Positions 17,592 to 26,080 of a stretch of 64,000 nucleotides of DNA are shown here, one piece after another. Below the pieces are notes generated by a model that searched no databases, was not told the DNA's origin, and saw only the letters and a list, made by a program, of their open reading frames with translations. Source of the DNA: Streptomyces sp. SA15 (GTDB lineage Bacteria > Actinomycetota > Actinomycetes > Streptomycetales > Streptomycetaceae); assembly GCF_002291145.1 (NCBI RefSeq), contig NZ_NTGE01000080.1, forward strand, positions 62,001 through 126,000, read 5' to 3'. The position numbers were made by a program, and so were the translations under genes. The stretch's first letter is position 1; each line of letters opens with the position of its first letter.

Positions 17592-18893
17592 TCACTGCGC
17601 CGTCAGCTTGCGCAGATCTGCCTGCAGGTCCTTCAGCGCCTGGGCGCTGCTCTTCCTGCCGGTCAGCGCGGCGTAGACCTCCTGCTGGATCGCCGACGTC
17701 ACATCCCCGTACTGCACGACCCGCGGGCGCGGCACGGCATGCGTGATGGACTGCTTGAGAACGGGCAGGTACGGATACTGCTTGTCCAGCGCCGCGTCGT
17801 TGTACAGGTCCGCGTACGGCGGGGCGAGGGAGGCGTTCTTGAGGAAGTAGCTCGCGCTCTGCTCGCTGCTGAAGAACTTCATGAAGTCCAGCGCCGTCGC
17901 CTTGTTCTTGGCGAAGGACGACAGGGCCAGGTTGGAACCGCCGAGGCTGGAGGTGCCGGGCCCGTTCAGGCCGGGCAGCGGCGCGACCGCGAACTTGTCC
18001 GCGATCTCGCTCTTCTGCGCCAGGGAGTACACGTACGGCCAGTTGTTCAGGAATACCAGTTTTCCGGCCTGGAACGCCTGACGGCCGTCCTCCTCCTGGT
18101 AGGTGATGGCCTCCTTCGGGATCGTCTTGTCCTTGAAGGAGTTGACGAGGAAGTCCAGGCCCTTCTTCGCCTGCGGGGTGTCGACGTCCGGCGTGCCGTT
18201 CGCGTCGGTGATCCGACCGCCCGCGGAGTTCACGGCCTCGGCGAAGTTCACCGTGAGGCCCTCGTACTTCTGGAACTGCCCGGCGTAGCAGGACATGTTC
18301 TTGGCCTCGGGCAGCTTCTTCACCTTGGCGCAGTCGGCCGTCATCTCCGCCCAGGTGGACGGGGCTTGGCTGATACCGGCTTTCTTCAGCAGGTCGTCGC
18401 GGTAGAACAGCATGCCGCCGTTCGAACTGGCCGGGACCGCGTACAGGTTGCCGCGGTACTTCGCCGTCTCCACCACCGGCTGCAGCATCTTCGACAGCGG
18501 GAACTGGTTCGCGGGCAGGGGCTCGATCCACTGGTGGGCGGCGAACTCCGACGTCCACACGACGTCGGTGGCGAGCACCGTGTAGGCGTCGGACTTCGTC
18601 TCCGCGTTCTGGATCATCTGCTGTCGCTGCGAGTCGGCATCCGTCGGCAGCTGGATGAAGGTGACCTTCTCCTTCGGGTGCAGCTTGTTCCAGCGGTTGA
18701 TGATCGTCTGCACGGTGCCGGTGGTGTCCTTGCCGGCCACATACGTGATGGGCCCACGGCCCTTGAAGGACGTCTTCTGGGCCGGCTCCGCGGAGATGCT
18801 GCCGCCTGACGAGCCGCAGGCGGTGAGCAACAGCCCCGCGGCGACGAGCGTTGCCGAACACTGAAGGACTCTGGTCGTCCTGATCTTCTGCAC
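17592..18893 (-). CDS. aglE: Extracellular sugar-binding lipoprotein of ABC transporter
   Basis: A 433-residue protein. The signal peptide ends in the lipobox LTAC (Cys about 27), followed by a Gly/Ser linker and a type-1 solute-binding (MalE-like) domain with WAEMTADCAKVK and QAGKLVFLNNWPYVY. It captures alpha-glucosides outside the membrane for AglF/AglG. GTG 18893 is chosen because GGAGAG lies 7 bases upstream and it directly begins the signal peptide; the longer frame to 18941 would add an unlikely basic extension. First gene of the operon; divergent from the LacI gene. Confidence 0.92.
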   Translation of the reverse strand: MQKIRTTRVLQCSATLVAAGLLLTACGSSGGSISAEPAQKTSFKGRGPITYVAGKDTTGTVQTIINRWNKLHPKEKVTFIQLPTDADSQRQQMIQNAETKSDAYTVLATDVVWTSEFAAHQWIEPLPANQFPLSKMLQPVVETAKYRGNLYAVPASSNGGMLFYRDDLLKKAGISQAPSTWAEMTADCAKVKKLPEAKNMSCYAGQFQKYEGLTVNFAEAVNSAGGRITDANGTPDVDTPQAKKGLDFLVNSFKDKTIPKEAITYQEEDGRQAFQAGKLVFLNNWPYVYSLAQKSEIADKFAVAPLPGLNGPGTSSLGGSNLALSSFAKNKATALDFMKFFSSEQSASYFLKNASLAPPYADLYNDAALDKQYPYLPVLKQSITHAVPRPRVVQYGDVTSAIQQEVYAALTGRKSSAQALKDLQADLRKLTAQ

Positions 18894-19019
18894 TGTCTCT
18901 CTCCTGGTCGTGCGAAACCGGAGCCGCGACGGTGTCGTCACGGGATTCTATGGAAGAAAGCGCAGGTCAAAGCCCTGAATGGATGACTTCACGGTGACGG
19001 CTTCGACTCCGCCGTGGCA

Positions 19020-19171
19020 ACGTTTGCATGACAGGCGTGCAACCTGGGGAAAACAATCAGCAAATTCCCGGTAATGCGGGCAAGGCTTGGCTGAATATTG
19101 CGCCCTCTATACGGCTTTTGCGGTGAAACTCGGCCCTCATGTCTGGGTAGGACGCAATGACAGCGCTGTCA
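19020..19171. promoter_or_regulatory. LacI-type operators in the agl divergent promoter
   Basis: TGACAGCGCTGTCA (19158-19171) is a perfect 14-base palindrome centred 50 bases before the regulator start. A less regular candidate, GGCAACGTTTGC followed by TTGCATGACAGGCGTGCAA, lies around 19013-19042 on the transporter side. These fit a LacI-family repressor controlling both directions. Confidence 0.55.
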
Positions 19172-19214
19172 CGACGGGGCCTCTCAGAAAGGTCAGCCGT
19201 GTTAGCGTCCGCTC

Positions 19215-20318
19215 ATGCCTCCAGCTCAGCGGCACCCCACGATGACCGATGTCGCCGAACGGGCCGGGGTCTCCCCGTCCACCGTCTCGCGCACCCTGCG
19301 CGGCCTGCCGACCGTCTCACCGGAGGTCCGCGCCCGGGTCGAACAGGCCGCCCGTGAGCTGAACTTCGCGGTCTCGCGGCAGGCCGCGAGTCTGGTCACC
19401 GGCAGGACCGGGGTGGTGGCGGTGCTCGTGCCCACGCTCACCTCGTGGTTCATGGGCTCGGCGCTGTCCAGCCTGGGACCCCTGCTGCGGGCGGCCGACA
19501 TGCAACTGTCCGTCTACGTCATCCCCGACCTGGCCGAACGCGCCTCGTTCTTCAAGCATCTCCCCGCCCGCCGGAACGCCGACGCGCTGCTGGTGTTCTC
19601 CTTCGACCTCACCGACGAGGAAAGCGCGCGGCTGGATGACCTCGGGATGCCGGTCGTCTACGTCAGCCAGCACGTCGAGGGCCGCCCCAGTGTGTACGTC
19701 GACGACGTGGCCGGAGCCTGCGAGGGCACCCGGTATCTGCTCAACCTCGGGCACCGCCGGATCGCCTTCATGACGACCGTGGGCGCCAGCGGCTTCACCT
19801 TCAGTTCGCACGAGCGGCTGCTCGGCTATCGCCAGGCGCTCACCGAGGCGGGCATCCCGCCGGACGACGACCTGGTGGTGTCGGCCCAGGCTCAGGACAG
19901 GCGCGCCACTGTGGAGGCGGTCGGCAAGCTGCTGAGCCTGCGGGAACCGCCCACCGCCCTCTTCGCCGAGCACGACGAACTGGCAGTCTCCGCCATCTCG
20001 ACCTTGCGTAGAACGCGGATCGAGGTCCCTGGGCGGATGTCCGTCCTCGGCTTCGACGACCAGCCCCTGGCCGAGTGGTCCGACCTGTCCACAGTGGCCC
20101 AACTGCCCTCGACCATGGGGCACGTGGCCGGAGAACTGGCCCTGAAGCTCATCAACGACGCGGACGCGGACCACAAGCGGCATATCATCCTGCCCACCCA
20201 GGTGATCCCACGGGCCACGACGGCTCCGCCGCCGGACCCTCAACAGGAGCAAACCGGCTCCGGCACCGACCCCCGCGACGGTCATGCGAGGGGCGACCGA
20301 ACGTCCTCCGTGTCATAG
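19215..20318 (+). CDS. aglR: LacI family regulator of the alpha-glucoside operon
   Basis: A 367-residue protein. The HTH (about 10-32) is MTDVAERAGVSPSTVSRTLRG, the hinge helix SPEVRARVEQAARELNF, and the rest a periplasmic-binding-like effector domain. It is longer than the usual 330-340 because of a Pro/Gln/Asp-rich tail after 345. ATG 19215 is used; ATG 19242 (MTDVAE) is an alternative and matches family starts. Its last 37 bases overlap the convergent FAD monooxygenase gene. Divergent placement next to the sugar importer makes it the likely repressor. Confidence 0.9.
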   Translation: MPPAQRHPTMTDVAERAGVSPSTVSRTLRGLPTVSPEVRARVEQAARELNFAVSRQAASLVTGRTGVVAVLVPTLTSWFMGSALSSLGPLLRAADMQLSVYVIPDLAERASFFKHLPARRNADALLVFSFDLTDEESARLDDLGMPVVYVSQHVEGRPSVYVDDVAGACEGTRYLLNLGHRRIAFMTTVGASGFTFSSHERLLGYRQALTEAGIPPDDDLVVSAQAQDRRATVEAVGKLLSLREPPTALFAEHDELAVSAISTLRRTRIEVPGRMSVLGFDDQPLAEWSDLSTVAQLPSTMGHVAGELALKLINDADADHKRHIILPTQVIPRATTAPPPDPQQEQTGSGTDPRDGHARGDRTSSVS

Positions 20319-21481
20319 GAGTACAGCCATGCCCTGTGTCGCAGCGCTGCGGAGCGGCGCATGGCCTCATCGCGTGCTCGCTGCTCCGGGCCGTCGGCGA
20401 GGTGCAGGTCGGCCGCGGCGCTTCGGGAACGGCTTTGTATCTCGGCGGCGCGAGGAGCACGAAGGGATTCGTACCGGCGCAATGCCGCGGCCACTGTCTG
20501 TGGACCGGCCTCGGCCAGGCATGCCGCGAGATCCATCGCATCCTCGACCGCCTGGTTCGCGCCCTGCGCCATGAACGGCAGCATGGGGTGCGCGGCATCA
20601 CCGAGCAGAGTCAGCCGGTCCGTCGACCACCTGTGCAGCGGCTCGCGGTCGTACAGCGCCCAGTGACGGACCTGGCCGACGGCGTGAAGGATCTCGGAGA
20701 CCGCGCCGTGCCAGCCGGCGAAGGCGCCGCGCACCGTGGCCGGATCCGCCGTGGCCGACCACGATTCGGTGAGTGGGGCGCTCACAGAGGAGACCGCGGC
20801 GAAACTGATCAGCTCGCCCCCGGACACGGGATAGCACACGAAGTGCCCGTCCGGCCCCAGCCACAGCCTGACCCGGGGTTGTCGCGCGGCCGGTGACAAG
20901 CGGTCGGCACCCACCAGCCCGCGGAATACGCTCAGGCCCGAGAAGACCGGGGCGTCCCGTACGAGTGCGTCACGGACGACGGAGTGAATGCCGTCCGCGC
21001 CCACGACGACATCGGCCTCATGTGTGGCGCCGTCTTCGAACAACAAGCGCACCAGGTCCGCGGACTCCTCCACCCGAAGCAGCCTGTGGCCCAGACGGAG
21101 CCCGGCGGGCTCGGACAGTGCCCGCAGCGCATCGTGCAGATGCGCCCGGTGCACGCTGTAGTACGGAGCACCGAAAAGCCGTTCACAGTCGGCCCCCAAC
21201 TCGGTGCGGGAGATGGAAACGCCCCGCCGGCTCTGGAACTCGATCGCCTCGAGCCGAACAGCGCGTTCCTTGAGCGCGGGACCGAGTCCGAGCCGATGCA
21301 GCGGTCGCACCGCGTTCGGGGCGAGCTGGACACCCGCGCCGATCTCAAAGAACCCCCGCGTCTGCTCGAAGACCACACAGGGAACGCCGGCCGCCCGCAG
21401 CGCCGCGGCCAATGTCAGACCGCCGATTCCCGCGCCGACAACGGCGATCCGTAACCCGCTCTGCCGCCTCGTCCTCCGCAC
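20282..21481 (-). CDS. FAD-dependent aromatic monooxygenase (salicylate-hydroxylase-like)
   Basis: A 399-residue group A flavoprotein hydroxylase. The dinucleotide fold is RIAVVGAGIGGL (11-22), DG motif VVVGADGIHSVVR near 150-165, and the GD motif TLLGDAAHPMLPFMAQGANQA near 285. These NAD(P)H-using enzymes hydroxylate aromatic acids. Start: GTG 21481 with a strong GAGGGGGGAA upstream; the longer frame to 21598 has no ribosome site. Its 3' end overlaps the convergent lacI gene by 37 bases. No ring-cleavage gene is adjacent, though the island at 32-52 kb carries such enzymes. Confidence 0.85.
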   Translation of the reverse strand: MRRTRRQSGLRIAVVGAGIGGLTLAAALRAAGVPCVVFEQTRGFFEIGAGVQLAPNAVRPLHRLGLGPALKERAVRLEAIEFQSRRGVSISRTELGADCERLFGAPYYSVHRAHLHDALRALSEPAGLRLGHRLLRVEESADLVRLLFEDGATHEADVVVGADGIHSVVRDALVRDAPVFSGLSVFRGLVGADRLSPAARQPRVRLWLGPDGHFVCYPVSGGELISFAAVSSVSAPLTESWSATADPATVRGAFAGWHGAVSEILHAVGQVRHWALYDREPLHRWSTDRLTLLGDAAHPMLPFMAQGANQAVEDAMDLAACLAEAGPQTVAAALRRYESLRAPRAAEIQSRSRSAAADLHLADGPEQRARDEAMRRSAALRHRAWLYSYDTEDVRSPLA

Positions 21482-21645
21482 CGATTCCCCCCTCGCGCCC
21501 CGACCGAGCCGGCACTCGGATGCCGGTGCCCGAAGAACGCGATGCCGGTACGGGAAATTTCGTGATCGACGGCCGGTACGCGAGAGCTCATACCGCACCC
21601 CGGCCGCAACGCCGGTTGAGCGCGGCCGGGGTGAGTGAGCACCTG

Positions 21646-23184
21646 TCAGGCTGCCCGCAACTCGAACCAGTCGAAGGCCGCACTGCCCCGCGTGGCGTAC
21701 ATGCCGAAGACACGTCCGGTGAAACCGCCGGCGACCTCGGTGGTGAGGTAGCGGCCGTCCAGTTCGGCGAGGATCTCGAAGTCGCCGCTGTCCGTCTCAT
21801 AGCCGAGGCGGAGGGTGTCGGGGCCACCGACCCGGAGGCCGGCCGGGGGAGTTGCTTGCGGACCCGTGGGCCGGGTCGTGACCGTGGGCGGCAGGACGTC
21901 GCAGGTCGTGACGTCGATGCGCAGCTTCACCGGGCCGGAGGGCACGGCCCGTTCGGCGACGGCGTGGCGCAGGGGGCCGATCCTGGCGACCGCGCGGATC
22001 ATGCCGTCACCCGCCTCCACCTCGTAGTGGTGCGCCTCGTCCAGCCGTACCGCAAGCCCGCCCCGGCCGCCTTCGGCGACGTCGACCAGTGTGCGCGCGG
22101 TGCAGTCGGGGTCGCGCTGTCGTCGTCCGACGAAGAGCGCGCCGGGCGTGTCGAGGCCGGCCGCGCGGGCGTGCAGCACCAGATGGCCGGGCCGCTCGTC
22201 GATGCGTACGGCTTCCGGGTCGTGCCGCCGGAGAGACACCCAGCACGGGGCGAGCGTGGAGGAGTCGAAGTCGTCCCGGTCCGGCTCCTGCGGCCAAGGG
22301 TGCGGTGGCAGCGCCGGAGCGGGCGCACGCAGTTCCAGAGGCCCGGGCAGCGGCCACTCGTCCTCCCATCGCACCGGTACGAGGAACGTCTCCCGGCCCA
22401 TGCCGTGGTACATCGGTGTGTCGCCGCGGGGCCTGGTGCCCAGCAGCACCATCCACCACGTGCCGTCGTGCGCCTGCACCAGGTCGCCGTGGCCGGTGTT
22501 CTGCACCGGATGGCCGGTACTGCGGTGGGACAGCACGGGGTTGGCCGGGTGAGGTTCGAACGGCCCCGGCAGCGTACGGGACCGGGCCACCGACAGCGCG
22601 TGCCCACGTTCCGTGCCGCCCTCCGACAGCAGCAGATACCACCAGCCGCCGACCCGGTACAGGTGCGGGCCCTCGGGATACTGCAGCCCGCTGCCCGACC
22701 ACATCGGCATTGGCTCGCCCAGCAGCTCGCCGGACTTCGGATCGATACGGACCCCGCGGATACCGCCCGACGAGAACACGCACCAGCAGGTCCCGTCCTC
22801 CTCCCAGGCCAGGTCGGGGTCGATGCCCGGAACGCCGACCGGCACCGGATCCGACCACGGCCCTGCCGGGTCCTCGGCGGTCACGAGGATGTTGCCCGCC
22901 CCGGAGACCACGGTCGTGATCAGCCAGAAAAGGCCGTCGTGGTATCGCAGCGTGGGCGCGTACACCCCGGTGGAGGACGGGGCCGTGTCGGGCAGCTCCA
23001 ACTGCGCGGGCCGGTCCAAGGCGTGCCCGATCAGCCGCCAGTGCACCAGGTCGCGGCTGTGCCAGATCGGCACGCCCGGTACGTACTCGAAGCTGGACGT
23101 CGCCACGTAGTAGTCGTCGCCGACCCTGCAGATGCTCGGGTCCGGGCTGAAGCCGGGGATCACGGGATTGTCGAAGAACGCCAT
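21646..23184 (-). CDS. GH43 glycoside hydrolase (beta-xylosidase/arabinofuranosidase type)
   Basis: A 512-residue cytoplasmic protein. The five-bladed propeller begins NPVIPGFSPDPSICRVGDDYY with the catalytic-base Asp in FSPDPS. The acid is expected in YPEGPHLYR. A C-terminal beta-sandwich (about 320-512), as in xylan 1,4-beta-xylosidases, ends FDWFELRAA. ATG 23184 is chosen because the propeller signature starts three residues later and AGGA precedes it; the frame to 23292 would run into the operators. No signal peptide, so it acts on imported oligosaccharides. Two operators upstream indicate LacI-type control. Confidence 0.88.
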   Translation of the reverse strand: MAFFDNPVIPGFSPDPSICRVGDDYYVATSSFEYVPGVPIWHSRDLVHWRLIGHALDRPAQLELPDTAPSSTGVYAPTLRYHDGLFWLITTVVSGAGNILVTAEDPAGPWSDPVPVGVPGIDPDLAWEEDGTCWCVFSSGGIRGVRIDPKSGELLGEPMPMWSGSGLQYPEGPHLYRVGGWWYLLLSEGGTERGHALSVARSRTLPGPFEPHPANPVLSHRSTGHPVQNTGHGDLVQAHDGTWWMVLLGTRPRGDTPMYHGMGRETFLVPVRWEDEWPLPGPLELRAPAPALPPHPWPQEPDRDDFDSSTLAPCWVSLRRHDPEAVRIDERPGHLVLHARAAGLDTPGALFVGRRQRDPDCTARTLVDVAEGGRGGLAVRLDEAHHYEVEAGDGMIRAVARIGPLRHAVAERAVPSGPVKLRIDVTTCDVLPPTVTTRPTGPQATPPAGLRVGGPDTLRLGYETDSGDFEILAELDGRYLTTEVAGGFTGRVFGMYATRGSAAFDWFELRAA

Positions 23185-23255
23185 GTCCGTCCTGAGGAGT
23201 GTGGTCGGGGAACGTGGCGCGGCGACGCGGAGGCGGGCCGCACAGCCAGAAACTG

Positions 23256-23336
23256 TTGAAGCGCTTCGAAAGTTGGCACGCGGGACTGTCACATGTCAAC
23301 AGGTAGCCGTCTCAGGGCTGTATCGAAGCGCTTCGA
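23256..23336. promoter_or_regulatory. Two LacI-type operators (GAAGCGCTTC) upstream of GH43
   Basis: TTGAAGCGCTTCGAA (23256-23270) and TCGAAGCGCTTCGA (23323-23336, perfect palindrome) are spaced 67 bases centre to centre, 72-152 bases before the GH43 start. The core differs from the agl palindrome (GACAGCGCTGTC), pointing to a different repressor, not encoded nearby. DNA looping between the two is possible. Confidence 0.7.
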
Positions 23337-23358
23337 CGGAAGTCCGCCAGCGCTGCGT

Positions 23359-23661
23359 TCAGTCAGTCGGCGGCAGCAGGGTGCCCAGCGGCCCCAGGTC
23401 CAGGTTGAGGTCTTCCAGGCGCAGGTCGTAACGGGCGCAGAGTTCTTCCATACGGTCGTGCAGGAGCATCAGCGTCAGGCCGATGCGTTCCTCCTGCTCC
23501 TCCGTGAGGTCGTCGTTGTCGACGCGGTGGAGGGCCTGGCGTTCCATGAGCTGGCGGAGGAGTTCGACGACGGTCAGGACGAGTTTGACCAGGTCGCGCT
23601 CGACGGTGTCCGGGTCGGTGGACAGGCGGTGGGCGGTACGGGTGCCCGGGGGCGGGGGCAT
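23359..23661 (-). CDS. gvpK: Gas vesicle protein GvpK
   Basis: A 100-residue helical protein. ERDLVKLVLTVVELLRQLMERQALHRVD and LTEEQEERIGLTLMLLHDRMEEL are the conserved GvpK core. GvpK is a minor assembly factor of gas vesicles. Last gene of the operon; its start is 8 bases after the gvpS stop. The GH43 operators lie beyond its 3' end. Confidence 0.93.
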   Translation of the reverse strand: MPPPPGTRTAHRLSTDPDTVERDLVKLVLTVVELLRQLMERQALHRVDNDDLTEEQEERIGLTLMLLHDRMEELCARYDLRLEDLNLDLGPLGTLLPPTD

Positions 23662-23668
23662 GGAGGCC

Positions 23669-23884
23669 TCACAGCAGGGGAACGGGGTGGGCCGCGTCGT
23701 TGGCCACGGTGTCGACGGCCGCGGCGGCGACGGGGGCTATGACGGCGCGGAGGTCGATGCGGACGAGGTCGACGTCGGCGATGGACAGGACGAGGTCGCC
23801 GGTGACGACGACGCCGCCTTGGAGGAGGCGGTCGAGGAGGTCGATGAGGGCGATCGGGCGGTCGGCAAGGGAGTTGACGGTCAC
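23669..23884 (-). CDS. gvpS: Gas vesicle protein GvpS (GvpA-like fold)
   Basis: A 71-residue protein: PIALIDLLDRLLQGGVVVTG, DLVLSIADVDLVRIDLRAVI. This is the helix-strand-strand core shared by GvpA/J/M/S. GTG 23884 overlaps the gvpL stop by four bases; the longer frame upstream belongs to gvpL sequence read in another frame. Position between gvpL and gvpK matches gvpS in Streptomyces clusters. Confidence 0.88.
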   Translation of the reverse strand: MTVNSLADRPIALIDLLDRLLQGGVVVTGDLVLSIADVDLVRIDLRAVIAPVAAAAVDTVANDAAHPVPLL

Positions 23885-24693
23885 CGGGCGGGCTCCGGGG
23901 GAAGGGCGAAGGAGTAGGGGGCCCAAGGGCCGGTCACCTCCACGTGGACGCCTGAGAGGCCCTCGGCGGCTGCCAGGACACGGGTGCGGAAGTCGTCGAC
24001 GCGGTCGGCGGGGACCAGGTAGGTGTCGTTGCTGACGTTGGTGCCGGGAACCGGGCCGGCGAGGTCCCCGCGTTGGGGGCGGTGGGCGACGTGGCCGACG
24101 GCGAGGGTGGCGACCGTGTCGGTGAGGCGGGCAGCGGTGCGGGTGGCCGCGTTCCAGGCGTCCTCGGCGGTGCGGCGCCTGCGGCGGCGTCCGGCCAGGT
24201 AGGCGCGACCTGGGTTGAGGTCGGAGGGCGGGGCCGGGTCCGGGTCGGACGGTTCGTCGTCAGCGGTCTCCGGGGCGGCGTAGATCTTGACGCCGAGTTC
24301 CACGTGGCCCGTCAGGCGATCCAGTAGGGGCAGGAAGTCCTCGCGGCGGGCGCCGAGGGTCTGCCGTACGCGGTCCTTGTCGCGGTAGACGGTGGCCAGA
24401 CGCAGCGGCAGGACGGCGTCCCCGAGCCCGGCGAGGGTCGCGACGACGGTGTGGTGGGCGCGGGCCGTGGATTCCAGCCAGCTCAGGTCCTCCAGGTGGG
24501 CCTTGAGGGGCGCCTCGTCGAAGTCCGCGGCCGGGACGGGGCCCACGGCCGCGGCCAGCTGTGGACCGGGGTCCGCGGACTCCACGAGGTGTATCGGCTC
24601 GCCGGCGACGCCGCGCAGGCCGGCGACCGCCTCCTCGGCCTCCGGTGTGCGGCGCAATACCGCGTAGGCGTAGACGATGTCCGTGTCGGTCAT
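23881..24693 (-). CDS. gvpL: Gas vesicle protein GvpL (GvpF/L family)
   Basis: A 270-residue protein with the GvpF/L fold: N-terminal VYAYAVLRRTPE, middle AHHTVVATLAGLGDAVLPLRL (about 75-95), and C-terminal VHVEVTGPWAPYSFALPPE, close to the GPLPPYSF ending of GvpF. An Arg/Asp-rich insertion near 160-185 (RRRRRRTAED) is unusual. ATG 24693 overlaps the gvpJ stop. GvpF/L proteins interact with the GvpA-type shell protein during assembly. Confidence 0.92.
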   Translation of the reverse strand: MTDTDIVYAYAVLRRTPEAEEAVAGLRGVAGEPIHLVESADPGPQLAAAVGPVPAADFDEAPLKAHLEDLSWLESTARAHHTVVATLAGLGDAVLPLRLATVYRDKDRVRQTLGARREDFLPLLDRLTGHVELGVKIYAAPETADDEPSDPDPAPPSDLNPGRAYLAGRRRRRRTAEDAWNAATRTAARLTDTVATLAVGHVAHRPQRGDLAGPVPGTNVSNDTYLVPADRVDDFRTRVLAAAEGLSGVHVEVTGPWAPYSFALPPEPAR

Positions 24694-25052
24694 GGGTTCT
24701 GGCTCCTGTCGGCCGCCCGCAGCGCCGCGATCTCGGCGTGCAGGCGTTCGTTCTCCTCCACGAGCGACCGGTCCGGGCGGGAGGCCCGGGAGGAGAGGGA
24801 GGGGTCGTTCTCCCACCAGTCGATGCCCATCTCCTTGGCCTTGTCGACGGAGGCGACGACGAGTCGCAGTTTGATGGTGAGCAGCTCGATGTCGAGCAGG
24901 TTGATCCGGATGTCGCCCGCGATCACCACACCCTTGTCGAGGACCCGCTCGAGGATGTCGGCGAGATTGGCGGACTGGCCGCCGGGTCCCTGGCCGTACG
25001 AGGACGGAAGGCGGGGCGCTCCGCCGAGTCCGCCAGCTACCGGTTGGGTCAT
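24690..25052 (-). CDS. gvpJ: Gas vesicle protein GvpJ (GvpA paralogue with coiled-coil tail)
   Basis: A 120-residue protein. A Gly/Pro/Gln-rich N-terminus (1-30) precedes the GvpA-type core ANLADILERVLDKGVVIAGD, IRINLLDIELLTIKLRLVVAS. The C-terminal SLVEENERLHAEIAALRAAD is a short coiled coil. ATG 25052 overlaps the gvpG stop (ATGA). GvpJ is thought to initiate or cap the gas vesicle. Confidence 0.9.
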   Translation of the reverse strand: MTQPVAGGLGGAPRLPSSYGQGPGGQSANLADILERVLDKGVVIAGDIRINLLDIELLTIKLRLVVASVDKAKEMGIDWWENDPSLSSRASRPDRSLVEENERLHAEIAALRAADRSQNP

Positions 25053-25300
25053 GGTCGGGGGGCTCGTCTCCACGCGGTGATTTCGTCGAGTCGGTCCAGC
25101 AGTTCGTCCTCGCGGCGGTCGTACTCGGCCTCGTCGATCCGTCCGTCCAGCAGGGCGCGTTCCAGTTCGACGAGGGCCCGCTGGACCGGGGCCGGGTCGT
25201 AGTACTCCGCTTCGGCGGCGTTCAGTACCTGCTCGGCGGCCCAGAGAGTGGTGCGCAGGGGCGCGAGCGGGAGGGCGAGGATGCCGGTCAGCAGGCCCAT
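25049..25300 (-). CDS. gvpG: Gas vesicle protein GvpG
   Basis: An 83-residue protein. A hydrophobic N-terminus (LLTGILALPLAPLRTTLWAAEQV) is followed by acidic helices with EAEYDRREDELLDRLDEI, the conserved GvpG ending. An accessory assembly factor. Starts 4 bases after the gvpF stop and overlaps gvpJ at its own stop. Confidence 0.92.
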   Translation of the reverse strand: MGLLTGILALPLAPLRTTLWAAEQVLNAAEAEYYDPAPVQRALVELERALLDGRIDEAEYDRREDELLDRLDEITAWRRAPRP

Positions 25301-25303
25301 GGG

Positions 25304-26080
25304 TCAGGCGGCGAAGCTGTACGGCGGCAGGGGCCCGCGCAGCCGGAAGTCGTAGGCCTCGCCGTAGTCGCGCGCCAGCCGCTGTCCGGCTTCGGTGAAC
25401 TCGTGGGCGCGGGCGCGTTCGACGAGAAACGAGACGTTGAGGAAGTCGTCCTTCGCCGGGGCGGCCTCGACCTGGGCACGGGCCAGTCCGGACAGCCGCT
25501 GGACGACCTGGTCGGCCAGCAACCGCTGCCGGGCGTCGACCTGCCGGGCCACCAGCTCTCCGAGGGCGACGCGATCCTCGTAGCTGCCGTCGCCGTCGCG
25601 GGTGCGCTCGTTGAGACGGCGGGCCTCGTCGGACTCGATGAGCACCTCGCGCAGCAGGTCGTCCTGGGCGCGAGCGGCCTTGAGATTGAACTCGGTAGTG
25701 CCGTGCAGCTCGTCGAGCCTGCGGGTGTACTCCTCGCCCATCTCCTGCAGGGCCGCTCTGACGGCCGCGTCGTCCGGGGCGAGCATCCCGAACCTCATCG
25801 GGAGGACCGCTCCGTCCGCCATCAGCCGCTCCTGCAGCTCCTGGTGGGCCGCGAGGTCACGGCGTTTGGGACGCAGCCCAGGGGGCGCGGGGCTGACGAC
25901 CGCGGCGAGCCCGCCGTGGACCACCGTGGCCAGGGAGTCGGCGCCGCCGCCGACGGTCCGCAGTCCGTCGAGCCGCAGGGGGTGGTCGGCGCTGGTGATC
26001 GCATAGACGTACAGGGACGGGTCCGGCGTCGGGTCCGGGGCCCGTTCCGCTGAGGATTCGGTCGGCGGGGCGCTGCTCAC
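25304..26080 (-). CDS. gvpF: Gas vesicle protein GvpF
   Basis: A 258-residue protein. A disordered N-terminus (1-20, Pro/Glu/Ser) is followed by YVYAITSADHPL. The central VLPMRFGML and ELHGTTEFNLKA segments and the ending LRGPLPPYSFAA are diagnostic for GvpF. GTG 26080 overlaps the gvpA stop by four bases. Likely recruits or chaperones GvpA. Confidence 0.94.
   Translation of the reverse strand: MSSAPPTESSAERAPDPTPDPSLYVYAITSADHPLRLDGLRTVGGGADSLATVVHGGLAAVVSPAPPGLRPKRRDLAAHQELQERLMADGAVLPMRFGMLAPDDAAVRAALQEMGEEYTRRLDELHGTTEFNLKAARAQDDLLREVLIESDEARRLNERTRDGDGSYEDRVALGELVARQVDARQRLLADQVVQRLSGLARAQVEAAPAKDDFLNVSFLVERARAHEFTEAGQRLARDYGEAYDFRLRGPLPPYSFAA

Noticed and set aside
23359-23661. GvpK as part of the GH43 promoter region
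   Set aside because: The operators lie beyond the 3' end of gvpK and point to GH43; gvpK is the last gene of the gvp operon.
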